Shown here piece after piece: positions 39,399-47,858 of a stretch of 64,000 nt of DNA. A model generated the notes under the pieces. That model ran no database searches, was not told the origin of the DNA, and saw only the letters and a list, made by a program, of their open reading frames with translations. The stretch is from Ruminococcus sp. GTDB lineage: Bacteria; Bacillota; Clostridia; Oscillospirales; Acutalibacteraceae. The stretch's first letter is position 1; each line of letters opens with the position of its first letter. The position numbers were made by a program, and so were the translations under genes. The stretch covers positions 1 through 64,000 of the forward strand of contig SFCS01000005.1 in the NCBI GenBank assembly GCA_004558485.1. The letters run 5' to 3'.

Positions 39399-39875
39399 CT
39401 ATACCTGCGGCGGCTTTTTCAAGAGTTTTTTCAAAAATTTCGCACTTTTTTTGGGAACACGACATACTTTTTCCGACATTTTCCGCCTTGCGGGGGTAAG
39501 CCGCCGCCAAAGCGCCGCAAACGGGCGGGAGACCGCACGGCAAAGCGCGCGCCAAAGACGGTAAAGCTCCCGCAAAAGTACGGCAAGCAGCCCGTGCAGC
39601 ACGCTGCCCACCGTGTAGTAGCAGGCAAAAAAGCCCGCGGCAATGCCGACGAGGCTATAGAGATACAAAACGCCGTCCGTAATCGCCAAAAGGCAGAAAA
39701 ATACCGCCACCGCCGCTGTCAGGCAAAAGAACACATCCTGAAAAAAGCAGCTTTTTGCGGTCGGCGGAAACAAAAGGCGCAGGGTGCGGAAGAGCTCATA
39801 GTAAAGCCCTAGGAGGAACCCCACCCCGCACGCATAAAAAAGACCGGTCAGCTGCGCTGTACCCGTGATGCCCAT
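39399..39875 (-). CDS. yabQ: Spore cortex biosynthesis protein YabQ
   Basis: 158 residues. Four or five hydrophobic helices (starting QLTGLFYACGVGFLLGLYYE) and a strongly basic C-terminal tail (KSAKFLKKLLKK). YabQ is an integral membrane protein of the outer forespore membrane required for cortex formation in B. subtilis. Starts 2 bases after the yabP stop, so it is translated together with yabP. Confidence 0.9.
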   Translation of the reverse strand: MGITGTAQLTGLFYACGVGFLLGLYYELFRTLRLLFPPTAKSCFFQDVFFCLTAAVAVFFCLLAITDGVLYLYSLVGIAAGFFACYYTVGSVLHGLLAVLLRELYRLWRALCRAVSRPFAALWRRLTPARRKMSEKVCRVPKKSAKFLKKLLKKPPQV

Positions 39876-39877
39876 AT

Positions 39878-40180
39878 CTACCGAAACAGTTTGCCGAGCT
39901 TACCGCGGCGGGTCTCACGGCTGGTGTATACCAGTGTATCCACCCGTCCCGCCAGCCGCAGGTCACCGGTATCGAGCTGCAGCTGCTCAATGTGCAATCC
40001 CGCGCCGCACACCGTCAGCATGCCGCGGGTGGTCGACACCTTCACCGTTTCCTCGTCAAAGCTGTCCACATCGATGACGCCGCCGACCTGCAGGCGCTCC
40101 CGCTCCTCCAATCGCAGCGAGTGCGGCATCTCATTCTCCGACGGGCGCTGTTCCGACACCGAATGCTGTTGCATCGCCAT
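39878..40180 (-). CDS. yabP: Sporulation protein YabP
   Basis: 100 residues, YabP/YqfC family. Recognised by PHSLRLEERERLQVGGVIDVDSFDEETVKV and LTVCGAGLHIEQL. Needed for spore formation in B. subtilis; molecular role unknown. GGGAGG precedes ATG 40180 and a sigma-E-type promoter candidate lies at 40199-40227, so yabPQ may be transcribed separately in the mother cell. Confidence 0.93.
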   Translation of the reverse strand: MAMQQHSVSEQRPSENEMPHSLRLEERERLQVGGVIDVDSFDEETVKVSTTRGMLTVCGAGLHIEQLQLDTGDLRLAGRVDTLVYTSRETRRGKLGKLFR

Positions 40181-40198
40181 CCCTCCCCTTATCCGTAC

Positions 40199-40227
40199 AT
40201 ACTATGGACAAAGGGCGAAATATATGT
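40199..40227 (-). promoter_or_regulatory. Sigma-E-type promoter candidate of yabPQ
   Basis: Minus strand ACATATA (40227-40221), 14-base spacer, CATAGTAT (40206-40199), close to the sigma-E consensus; starts transcription about 30 bases before yabP. Confidence 0.55.
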
Positions 40228-40469
40228 CAGGAAAGTATCTCGTACATGCCGGCTGCATCGCTTTTGCCGACCGTCTCCTGCACGGCAAGCACCCGCACGC
40301 GGATCTCCCGCGCGCCCAGCGTCACCGTCAGTTCGTCGCCCACCTTGACATCATAGGATGCGCGCGCCGCCTTGCCGTTCACCGTGACCTTGCCCGCGTC
40401 GCACACCTCGTTGGCAACGGTGCGGCGCTTGATGATGCGGGCGACCTTCAAATATTTGTCTAAACGCAT
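40227..40469 (-). CDS. rqcP: S4-domain RNA-binding protein RqcP (YabO/Hsp15-like)
   Basis: 80 residues, a single S4 domain: MRLDKYLKVARIIKRRTVANEV and GKVTVNGKAARASYDVKVGD. RqcP stabilises peptidyl-tRNA on obstructed 50S subunits during alanine tailing in ribosome quality control. Located between hup and yabP, as yabO is in Bacillus. GGAGG precedes ATG 40469. Confidence 0.93.
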   Translation of the reverse strand: MRLDKYLKVARIIKRRTVANEVCDAGKVTVNGKAARASYDVKVGDELTVTLGAREIRVRVLAVQETVGKSDAAGMYEILS

Positions 40470-40508
40470 ACAGAACCCTCCAAATCAAAGCAACAAGATC
40501 TCCACACA

Positions 40509-40536
40509 GAAAAAGCCGCCATACGGCGGCTTTTTC
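40509..40536. terminator. Terminator after the HU gene
   Basis: Perfect 12-base arms (40509-40520, 40525-40536) with a 4-base loop and A5/T5 ends, directly after the hup stop. It separates hup from rqcP. Confidence 0.85.
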
Positions 40537-40548
40537 CTATAAGCAATC

Positions 40549-40824
40549 TTACTTCGCGACAGCGTCCTTGAAAGCCTTGCCGGCCTTGAACGCAGGCTGC
40601 TTGGAAGCGGCAATCTTGATCTCGGCGCCGGTCTGCGGATTGCGGCCGGTGCGCGCAGCACGCTCACGGACTTCAAAAGTGCCGAAGCCGACGAGCTGAA
40701 CCTTGTCGCCGGCGGCGACAGCCTCTTCGATAGCGGCAAACACAGCCGCAACAGCCTTTTCTGCATCTTTCTTGGACAGTTCAGCCTTCTCGGCGACTGC
40801 CGCCACGAGTTCTACCTTGTTCAT
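40549..40824 (-). CDS. hup: HU family DNA-binding protein
   Basis: 91 residues, full length. Nucleoid protein that bends DNA; typical MNKVELVAAVAEKAELSKKDAEKAV start, VGFGTFEVRERAARTGRNPQTGAEI arm and AFKAGKAFKDAV end. GGAGG precedes ATG. Terminator follows. Confidence 0.97.
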   Translation of the reverse strand: MNKVELVAAVAEKAELSKKDAEKAVAAVFAAIEEAVAAGDKVQLVGFGTFEVRERAARTGRNPQTGAEIKIAASKQPAFKAGKAFKDAVAK

Positions 40825-40879
40825 TTCTGTATACCTCCAAAAGTTTTATACTCCAGCGGTAAACCGCTTATGGATACAA

Positions 40880-41635
40880 TCATTTTTCCAAAGCCTTCTG
40901 CCATTCTGCGGCAGTCAGCGCGGAAACATCGCGCCCGTCGGCGGTGAGCTGCGCCTCCGCGGCAGCAAACCGGTCGATGAACCGATTGGTCGAAAGCGCC
41001 AACGCCTCCTCGGCATCCGCCCGCACGCTGCGCGCCAGCGCCGTCGTCAGAAACAGCATTTCGCCGACCGTTTCACTGTCGGGCTTTTGCTGCGCCAGCG
41101 CAGCGATGCGCTCTCTGATGCCGTCGGCATCCGCCGCCACATTCAGTCCCACGCGCTTTGCACGGCTCATCACCTTGTCGGCGCGCATGAGCGCGGGCAG
41201 CGCGTGCGGCACGCCGTCGAGAAGTCCCGCCTGCGTCGTTCCTTTTTCGCGACGCTTGGCGGCATTCCAGCTGTCGAGCGCGCCCTCGGCACTGTCGGCG
41301 ACCACATCGCCGAACACATGCGGATGACGCTCCACGAGCTTGCGGGCAAGCCCGTCCACGACATCGCCATAAGAAAAAGCGCTCTCCTCCTCTGCAATGC
41401 ACGCATGCAGCACCACCTGCAGCAGCACATCACCGAGCTCCTCGCGCAATCCGGCGGCATCGCCACGGTCGATCGCCTCGACCGCCTCATATGCCTCCTC
41501 GACGAGATTGGTGCGCAGCGACCGATGCGTCTGTTCCCTATCCCACGGACAACCGTCGGGGGAACGCAAGAGACGCATGATCTCCAAAAGATCGTTCATA
41601 TCATAGCGCGCTTTGCGCACAAAAGAGATCGCCAT
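40880..41635 (-). CDS. mazG: Nucleoside triphosphate pyrophosphohydrolase MazG
   Basis: 251 residues. House-cleaning NTP pyrophosphatase with two MazG repeats; DGCPWDREQTHRSL and LVEEAYEAVEAI with LREELGDVLLQVVLHA carry the metal-binding acidic residues of the first domain. It lacks the N-terminal tetrapyrrole methylase-like domain that B. subtilis YabN has. AAGGAG precedes ATG 41635. First gene of the cluster mazG-hup-rqcP-yabP-yabQ-divIC-S1. Confidence 0.94.
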   Translation of the reverse strand: MAISFVRKARYDMNDLLEIMRLLRSPDGCPWDREQTHRSLRTNLVEEAYEAVEAIDRGDAAGLREELGDVLLQVVLHACIAEEESAFSYGDVVDGLARKLVERHPHVFGDVVADSAEGALDSWNAAKRREKGTTQAGLLDGVPHALPALMRADKVMSRAKRVGLNVAADADGIRERIAALAQQKPDSETVGEMLFLTTALARSVRADAEEALALSTNRFIDRFAAAEAQLTADGRDVSALTAAEWQKALEK

Positions 41636-41742
41636 AGACTCTCCTTACAGGTATCATACCGCATCAGGGGCGGGATTGCAAGTGCTTTTCGTAAAAAAAA
41701 ATCAAAAAGTACCGCCCTTTTCGGCAAAATTTAGATAAAAAA

Positions 41743-42093
41743 TCAGAGTTTCTTGCCGCACGCCTGGCAATAGACGGCCTCGGCAGGGTTGTTTTTACCG
41801 CAAGCCGCGCAGTGCTTAGTGCGGCGCAGCTCGTCGATTTTCGCTGCAATCTCCGCCGCGCGCGCTTCAAGCCCCTCCGCCGTCGCAAACAGTTCGGCAA
41901 GCTCCGGCTGCGCTTCTTCACCGCGCGCATCATACACCGCGCGTCCGATCTTCTCCAAAGCAGCGGACAGCGCTTTCTGCGTGTCGATCGCTTCCATCTT
42001 CAATTTCGTGAGGCTCACAAGCTCGCCGGTCTTTTTTCCGGCGGCATCCGCCAAGTCCTTCGCCTTGCTGATGACTTCTTCCACTGTTGTCAT
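41743..42093 (-). CDS. Small coiled-coil zinc-ribbon protein
   Basis: 116 residues. A long helical region (VEEVISKAKDLADAAGKKTGELVSLTKLKMEAI to about residue 90) ends in a zinc ribbon CAACGKNNPAEAVYCQACGKKL with two CxxC pairs. Similar small proteins are common and uncharacterised in Clostridia. GGAGGAG lies 5 bases before ATG 42093; the upstream open frame overlaps the kinase gene and is rejected. Possibly cytosolic; function unknown. Confidence 0.8.
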   Translation of the reverse strand: MTTVEEVISKAKDLADAAGKKTGELVSLTKLKMEAIDTQKALSAALEKIGRAVYDARGEEAQPELAELFATAEGLEARAAEIAAKIDELRRTKHCAACGKNNPAEAVYCQACGKKL

Positions 42094-42146
42094 GAGAACT
42101 CCTCCCTTGCGAGCATTATATACCCAATCTGCGAAAAATGCAAGTG

Positions 42147-43079
42147 TCACCCAATAAATTCGTGCAGCATGCTGTCCTGCGGCAAAAGCTCTGCCGCAAG
42201 CGGCGGGAACACCGTCAGAAGCCCCGTGAGCCGTTTTGCTGTTTCGGCATAGGGATCGTTCGGCGGCACTGCCGCCAAAAGCGGCAGGAGAAAGCTTCGG
42301 AAAAGACACGGTTCAAAGGCAAAGGCGGTATCGATCACGAGATCGGCGGTTTTGGCATAGGGGAACAGATACAGCGTCTCCCCGCGCGTCACCTGCGGCC
42401 ACATCCCCATCGTGTGCGAAAAGGGACTGGCGCGGAAACGGTCATCCCGCACAATGCGCCGCACCAGCCGCAGATCGCGGCGGGACAGCCACACACCGTT
42501 TTCGTTCGAAAAGCGGGACAGCGTGTCGATGAACAGGCGCGTCGTCATCTCGGACGGCAGATATGCCCCGAGACAGGGATTGAACGCATGGATACCCTCG
42601 ATGATCACCGCCGCGTCCGCCTCCAGACAAAGCGGCACGCGCTCTGCCTTCGGACGCCGTGCGGAAAAGTCAAACTGCGGCAGCGCCGTCTCCCCTTTTT
42701 GCACCAATTCCGTGAGGCACATCTGCAAAAGCGGCAAATTCAGCGCGTCGATGGACTCATAGTCCGGCCTGCCGTCCGGCAAAAGCGGTGCTTTTCCCTC
42801 GCCGAGATAAAAGTCGTCGAGCGACAGGACATGCGTCACCGTCCCTTTTGCGGCAAGCGCTGCCCTGAGCAGTCCCGCCGTAGTGGTCTTGCCGGACGAG
42901 GACGGGCCGGACAGCAGCACGAAACGGCGGCCGTCCTTTCCGTCATGGATCGCTGCGGCGACCGTTTCCACCGCCTCCCTGTATCGCGCCTCCTCGGCGG
43001 CGACGAACGCAGCGGGATCGTTTTTCACCGCCGCTTTCGCCGCTGCGACCGAAAGCGGTCGCGCTTCAAAGCTGTTCAT
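42147..43079 (-). CDS. Uridine kinase-like nucleoside kinase
   Basis: 310 residues. P-loop GPSSSGKTT (58-66), then LSLDDFYL, PDYESIDALNL and IIEGIHAFNP, the pattern of the phosphoribulokinase/uridine kinase family. Relatives in Clostridia and Thermotoga often carry a TGS/threonyl-tRNA-synthetase-like N-terminal part; here only about 55 residues precede the P-loop. Substrate uncertain. The start overlaps the hemZ end by 14 bases, so it belongs to the same transcript. Confidence 0.85.
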   Translation of the reverse strand: MNSFEARPLSVAAAKAAVKNDPAAFVAAEEARYREAVETVAAAIHDGKDGRRFVLLSGPSSSGKTTTAGLLRAALAAKGTVTHVLSLDDFYLGEGKAPLLPDGRPDYESIDALNLPLLQMCLTELVQKGETALPQFDFSARRPKAERVPLCLEADAAVIIEGIHAFNPCLGAYLPSEMTTRLFIDTLSRFSNENGVWLSRRDLRLVRRIVRDDRFRASPFSHTMGMWPQVTRGETLYLFPYAKTADLVIDTAFAFEPCLFRSFLLPLLAAVPPNDPYAETAKRLTGLLTVFPPLAAELLPQDSMLHEFIG

Positions 43080-44541
43080 AGAACGCTCTCACCTGTTCCT
43101 TTCGTTTGAGCATGTCGTCAAACCGCGCCGTATATTCATACGGGAATTTATAGTTGAACACCCGCTCCAAATAGTCGCTGTTCGGCTTTTTCAGCTTTGT
43201 CACCGCGCCTGCACCGCAGCCGACAATGGTGTGGGTCTCATCCATGATATACACATTATAGAGTCCCTCTTTGCCCGGCTTTGCCCAACCGGTGTTTTCC
43301 TGATTGCTGACGGCGCGGCTCTGACGGTAGAGATAATACGGGCGATAGCCGTTTTGCGGCAGCACCTTGCCCGTGTGCGCGATCATCTGCGCCGCCTCGC
43401 GGCGGTCGCCGTAGTCGCTGCGGTGACGCAGCACCAAATTCGACGCGCGCTTTAGGCACAGGGTATGCACCGTGATGCTTTCCGGTTCAAGCGCCAAAAT
43501 GCCGGAGACCGTCTCGGCAAAGCCGGCGGGCGTATCCTCCGGCAGACCCGCGATGAGATCGGTGTTGATATGCTTCATGCCGCAGCGGCGGGCAAGATCA
43601 AATGCCTCATAAAACTGCGCCGCGGTGTGTTTTCTGCCGATGACGCGCAGCACCGTGTCCTGCAGGGTCTGGGGATTGATGCTGATGCGATCCGCCCCCG
43701 CCGCGGCAATCGCCGCAAATTTCTCCGCCGTCACCGTATCGGGTCTGCCCGCCTCGACCGTGTATTCCCGCAGATGCGAAAGATCAAAGTGCTTTTCGAT
43801 GACGGCAAAAAGCGCTGCAAGCCGGTCGGCGGAAAGCGTCGTCGGCGTGCCGCCGCCGAAATAGATCGTTTCGAGCCGCAGCCCCAGTGCGCGCATTTCG
43901 TCGCCCGTGAACGCCAGCTCCTTTTTGAGGCACTCGACATAGTCGGGCATCAGCTTTGCCGCACTCTCCACCGTTTGGGAGACAAACGAGCAATAATCAC
44001 AGCGGGTCGGACAAAACGGAATAGACACATAGAGACTGTAGGACTCCGGGCGGGACAGCGCCAAGATTTCGTTTTCGTTTTTGAGCACCGTTTCGAGCAG
44101 CGTCAGCTTTTCGGGCGAGACGCGCAGCTTTTCCCGAAAGTGCGCCAGCGCCGCTGCGGTGCCGTTTTGCGCCGTCAGGCGGCGCAAGAGCTTCACGGGG
44201 CGCACACCCGTCACCAGCCCCCACTCCTGCTCGGTTTGCAGCAGCGCGGACAAAAGGCGGTATAAAAGCGTGGTCATGGCAAGCTCGCACGCATCCTTAA
44301 GCTGCGGCGTCGCGGTTGCCACCGTGTCGGTCAGCGTCTCATCGGCGTCGTCCAGCCGCAGACGCACCGCAATGTGCACCGCGCCCCTGCTGTTCTCCAG
44401 CGTCCCCGTCACCACAAGCCCCGCAAGGCTTCCGTCGTCAACGGTGTCATACAGCGTCACGATCTTCTCCTGCGGCAAAAACAGGCGGCAGATATTTTCC
44501 ATTTCAAAATGAAAATCGTTGCCGCACAACAGCAAATACAT
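43066..44541 (-). CDS. hemZ: Radical-SAM coproporphyrinogen dehydrogenase HemZ
   Basis: 491 residues. HemN-like radical-SAM protein with CPTRCDYCSF (CxxxCxxC), YFGGGTPTTLS and the conserved EAGRPDT that replaces the HemN motif. An N-terminal domain of about 155 residues precedes the radical domain, as in B. subtilis HemZ. Predicted oxygen-independent coproporphyrinogen III oxidase, though activity of HemZ is less certain than of HemN, and no other heme gene is in the window. ATG 44541 after GGAG; upstream open frame rejected. Confidence 0.9.
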   Translation of the reverse strand: MYLLLCGNDFHFEMENICRLFLPQEKIVTLYDTVDDGSLAGLVVTGTLENSRGAVHIAVRLRLDDADETLTDTVATATPQLKDACELAMTTLLYRLLSALLQTEQEWGLVTGVRPVKLLRRLTAQNGTAAALAHFREKLRVSPEKLTLLETVLKNENEILALSRPESYSLYVSIPFCPTRCDYCSFVSQTVESAAKLMPDYVECLKKELAFTGDEMRALGLRLETIYFGGGTPTTLSADRLAALFAVIEKHFDLSHLREYTVEAGRPDTVTAEKFAAIAAAGADRISINPQTLQDTVLRVIGRKHTAAQFYEAFDLARRCGMKHINTDLIAGLPEDTPAGFAETVSGILALEPESITVHTLCLKRASNLVLRHRSDYGDRREAAQMIAHTGKVLPQNGYRPYYLYRQSRAVSNQENTGWAKPGKEGLYNVYIMDETHTIVGCGAGAVTKLKKPNSDYLERVFNYKFPYEYTARFDDMLKRKEQVRAFYEQL

Positions 44542-44552
44542 AGCGAAAACTC

Positions 44553-45167
44553 CTAGCGCATATAGGGATTGACGGTGCGCTGCACCGCCAGCGTGGTGGC
44601 TGCGCCGTGACCGGGCAGCACACAAAGGTCGTCGGGGATAGCGGCAAGCCGTCCGAGCGACAGCGAAAGCGCCGTCGGATCGCCCGTCGGGAAATCCGTC
44701 CTGCCGACCGAGCCGTCAAACAGCGTGTCGCCCGTGAAAAGGCGGTCGCCGAGCTTATAGCAGCAGCTCCCGCTTGTGTGTCCCGGTGTGTGCAGCACCT
44801 CCACGGTCTCTCCGCCGAAGGAAAAGGTGTCTCCGTCGGCAAGAAGGGTGTCCGCCGTCAGCGACAGCGGCGCGGGCGAAAATACGCTGCTGAGATTTTT
44901 CTGCGGGTCTGCCAAAAGCGATGCCTCCGCAGCGAGAGCGACGATCGGGCAGGAAAACACCGTGCGCAGCGCGGCGGCAGCCCCGATGTGGTCGAAATGC
45001 CCGTGGGTGAGCCACACTGCCGTCACCCGCAGCTCCTCCCCATTCAGATACCGCAAAAGGCGCTCCGCCTCGTCGCCGGGATCGACGACGGCGGCAGTGC
45101 CGTCGTCCGCCTTCACGATATAGCCGTTTGCCTGCATCCTGCCGAGCGGCAGCGTGGTTATCTGCAT
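44553..45167 (-). CDS. MBL-fold metallo-hydrolase (glyoxalase II-like)
   Basis: 204 residues. Binuclear zinc motif THGHFDHIG (HxHxDH) with later HTPGHTSGS, FTGDTLF and LPGHG. Glyoxalase II-like proteins of this short type hydrolyse thioesters or persulfides; substrate not determined. It overlaps dtd by 10 bases and precedes hemZ, the usual clostridial order rel-dtd-MBL-hemZ. Confidence 0.9.
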   Translation of the reverse strand: MQITTLPLGRMQANGYIVKADDGTAAVVDPGDEAERLLRYLNGEELRVTAVWLTHGHFDHIGAAAALRTVFSCPIVALAAEASLLADPQKNLSSVFSPAPLSLTADTLLADGDTFSFGGETVEVLHTPGHTSGSCCYKLGDRLFTGDTLFDGSVGRTDFPTGDPTALSLSLGRLAAIPDDLCVLPGHGAATTLAVQRTVNPYMR

Positions 45168-45628
45168 GCCGCACCGTCCTTTTTCCAGATGTCGGTGTCA
45201 AGGAGGATGGTCACAGGGCCGTTGTTGAGCAGCGACACCTGCATGTGCGCGCCGAAAACGCCGGTCTCCACCGGCACGCCGAGCGCGCGCAGCGCGTCGC
45301 AGAAGTGGTCGAAAAGCGGCGATGCAACATCCGGCGCTGCCGCGCCGATAAAGCTCGGGCGTCTGCCGTGCGAAATATCGGCGCAAAGCGTGAATTGCGA
45401 CACGGCAAGCACACTGCCGCCGATGTCAGTGACGGACAGGTTCATCTTGTCCTGCGTATCCGTGAAAACGCGCAGTCCCGCCACCTTTTGTGCCAGCAGC
45501 TGTGCCTCTTTTTCGGTATCCTGGGGCACAATGCCGACGAGCACCAAAGCGCCCGCGCCGATCGCGCCGACCGTTTTGCCGTCCACCGTCACCGATGCAT
45601 CGGTGACACGCTGAAATACTGCCTTCAT
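45158..45628 (-). CDS. dtd: D-aminoacyl-tRNA deacylase
   Basis: 156 residues. Removes D-amino acids and glycine from mischarged tRNA. Catalytic motif SQFTL (about residue 77) and the chirality-selecting NNGPVT near residue 135 are intact. Starts 15 bases after the rel stop. Confidence 0.95.
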   Translation of the reverse strand: MKAVFQRVTDASVTVDGKTVGAIGAGALVLVGIVPQDTEKEAQLLAQKVAGLRVFTDTQDKMNLSVTDIGGSVLAVSQFTLCADISHGRRPSFIGAAAPDVASPLFDHFCDALRALGVPVETGVFGAHMQVSLLNNGPVTILLDTDIWKKDGAACR

Positions 45629-45643
45629 TGTATTTTTCCTCTC

Positions 45644-47833
45644 TCAGTTGGCGGTACGCTCAATGCGATCCACGCCCGGCACATGCATCAGCCGCGCCGT
45701 CACCGTTTGCAAATGCTCCACGCTGTTGACGCCCAGCGTCAGCAGCACATTGACCGCGTCCTGATGTGGTTCTCTGGCGTTGATGGCGTGGATCATCACA
45801 TGCATCTGCGCCAGCAGTGTGGTGATGTCCGCCAACAATCCCTGGCGGTTGGTCGCATAAATCTGCAGTGACGCCTTAAAGTCTCCGTCGACGGAGGTCT
45901 CCCAGTGTGCGCTCACCCACCGCTCAGGCTCTGCCGCCGTCGCGATATTTTCCGGCACATTGGGGCAGTCGCGTTTGTGTATGGAAACACCGTAGCCGCG
46001 GGTGATGAACCCGATGATGGGGTCGCCCGGCACGGCGTTGCAGCAGCGGGCAAATTTCACAAGACAGTTATCCATGCCTTCGATAACCACACCGCCGGTG
46101 TTATGCCGCCGTCTGACGGGCTGGCGCACCGGCTGCGCCGGTTCTGCATCGGCGTGCACCATCTTCAGGTAGTCGTCCCGCATGCGCGGCATCAGATGCG
46201 AAAGCTGCACGCCGCCGTAGCCGATCGCCGCCTCGAAATCCTCCAGTGACGCAAAATGCTGTTTTTGCGCCTGCGCCTGCAAAAAGGCGTCCATCTCGTC
46301 ATCCGACAGGCGGATGAGGTTGCGGGACAGCTCGCGCGAAAGCTCGGCGTGCCCCTGTTCGATGTTTTCCTCGCGGCGCTCTTTTTTGAACCAGCTGCGG
46401 ATTTTGTTGCGCGCCTCGCTCGTTTTGACGATATTCAGCCAGTCGCGGCTCGGACCGTGTCCCGCCGCCGAGGTGGTGAGCACCTCGACGATCTCGCCGA
46501 TCTTCACCTTATAATCCAGCGGCACGATCCTGCCGTCCACCTTCGCTCCCACCATGCGGTTGCCGACGGCGGAGTGAATAGCATAGGCAAAGTCGATCAC
46601 GGTCGCGCCCGCGGGCAGGGCGATGACATCGCCCTTGGGCGTGAACACATACACTTCCTCGCCGGACAGGTCGCTCTTGATGCTGCGCACGATGTCCTCG
46701 GCGTCGTCCACATCCTTCTGATTTTCGATGAACTGCCGCATCCACGCGAGCTTTTCGTCCAGCTTATCCTGCTTTTGCAGCCCCAGCTTATACTTCCAGT
46801 GCGCCGCGATACCGTATTCCGCCGTGTAGTGCATCTCCCATGTGCGGATCTGCACCTCGAAGGGGATCTTCTCCTTGCTGATGACGGTGGTGTGCAGCGA
46901 CTGATACATGTTCGGCTTGGGGGTGGAGATATAGTCCTTAAAGCGGTTGGGCAGCGGGCGGAACATGTCGTGCACGATGCCCAGCACATTATAGCAATCG
47001 TTGACATTGTCCACGATCACACGCACCGCATATATATCGTAGATTTCCTCCAGCGTTTTCCCCTGCATGTACATTTTACGGTAGATGCCGGGGATGCTCT
47101 TGATTCTGCCGGAAAGGTTGCAGGAAATGCCGTATTCCTTCAAATGGCCGCCGAGGCGTTTTTGGATGTCCTGCAAAAAGGCGTTGCGCTCGTCCTTGCG
47201 CAGCAACAGCGCCTCCTCGATCTCATGATAGGCGACGGGATCGAGTATGCGCAGCGACAGATCCTCAAGCTCCTCCTTCGCGGCACGGATACCGAGGCGG
47301 TGCGCCAGCGGCGCATAGATGTCCATGGTCTCCTTCGCCTTATCCCGCCGCTTTTGCTCGCTCCAGCCGTCGCTCGTGCGCATATTGTGCAGGCGATCCG
47401 CCAGCTTGATGATCATGACGCGGATGTCCTGGGACATGGCAAGCAGCATCTTTCTGACATTCTCCGCCTGCTGCTCCTCCTTGGTGGAAAAGCTCATCTT
47501 CGTGATCTTCGTCACACCGTCCACAAGGTTCGCCACGATATCGCCGAAGTTCTTGCGGATGTCCGCAAGCTCCACACCGGTGTCCTCCACCACATCGTGC
47601 AAAAGCGCTGCGGCGATGGTCTCGCTGTCCATGCCCATTTCCACCAATATGGCGGCAACCGACAGCGGATGGCAGATATATTCCTCGCCCGAGGCACGGC
47701 GCTGCCCCTCGTGGGCAGTGATCGCCGTCGCCATGGCGCGGTCAATGAGATCCAGGTCATAGGAGCGCTCGCTCTGCATGATCATGGTCTTCAGGTAGCT
47801 GACAGCAGCCTCCCTGGTGCGGGGGATTTCCAT
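45644..47833 (-). CDS. rel: Bifunctional (p)ppGpp synthetase/hydrolase
   Basis: 729 residues. N-terminal HD hydrolase (HPLSVAAILVEM, LLHDVVEDTG, LADRLHNMRT), synthetase domain with SGRIKSIPGIYRKM and YQSLHTTV, TGS domain (VYVFTPKGDVIALPAGAT), helical/zinc part and C-terminal ACT domain (LLADITTLLAQMHVMIHAINAR). Controls the stringent response. ATG 47833 with AAAGGAAA upstream fits the family start; the frame is open further into recJ and this part is rejected. 25 bases after recJ. Confidence 0.95.
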   Translation of the reverse strand: MEIPRTREAAVSYLKTMIMQSERSYDLDLIDRAMATAITAHEGQRRASGEEYICHPLSVAAILVEMGMDSETIAAALLHDVVEDTGVELADIRKNFGDIVANLVDGVTKITKMSFSTKEEQQAENVRKMLLAMSQDIRVMIIKLADRLHNMRTSDGWSEQKRRDKAKETMDIYAPLAHRLGIRAAKEELEDLSLRILDPVAYHEIEEALLLRKDERNAFLQDIQKRLGGHLKEYGISCNLSGRIKSIPGIYRKMYMQGKTLEEIYDIYAVRVIVDNVNDCYNVLGIVHDMFRPLPNRFKDYISTPKPNMYQSLHTTVISKEKIPFEVQIRTWEMHYTAEYGIAAHWKYKLGLQKQDKLDEKLAWMRQFIENQKDVDDAEDIVRSIKSDLSGEEVYVFTPKGDVIALPAGATVIDFAYAIHSAVGNRMVGAKVDGRIVPLDYKVKIGEIVEVLTTSAAGHGPSRDWLNIVKTSEARNKIRSWFKKERREENIEQGHAELSRELSRNLIRLSDDEMDAFLQAQAQKQHFASLEDFEAAIGYGGVQLSHLMPRMRDDYLKMVHADAEPAQPVRQPVRRRHNTGGVVIEGMDNCLVKFARCCNAVPGDPIIGFITRGYGVSIHKRDCPNVPENIATAAEPERWVSAHWETSVDGDFKASLQIYATNRQGLLADITTLLAQMHVMIHAINAREPHQDAVNVLLTLGVNSVEHLQTVTARLMHVPGVDRIERTAN

Positions 47834-47858
47834 CGTTTGTGTTTCCTTTCCCTGAAAA

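Noticed and set aside
41690..41735. Terminator after the zinc-ribbon gene
   Set aside because: There is a long T tract on the minus strand, but the preceding stem is only three or four pairs.
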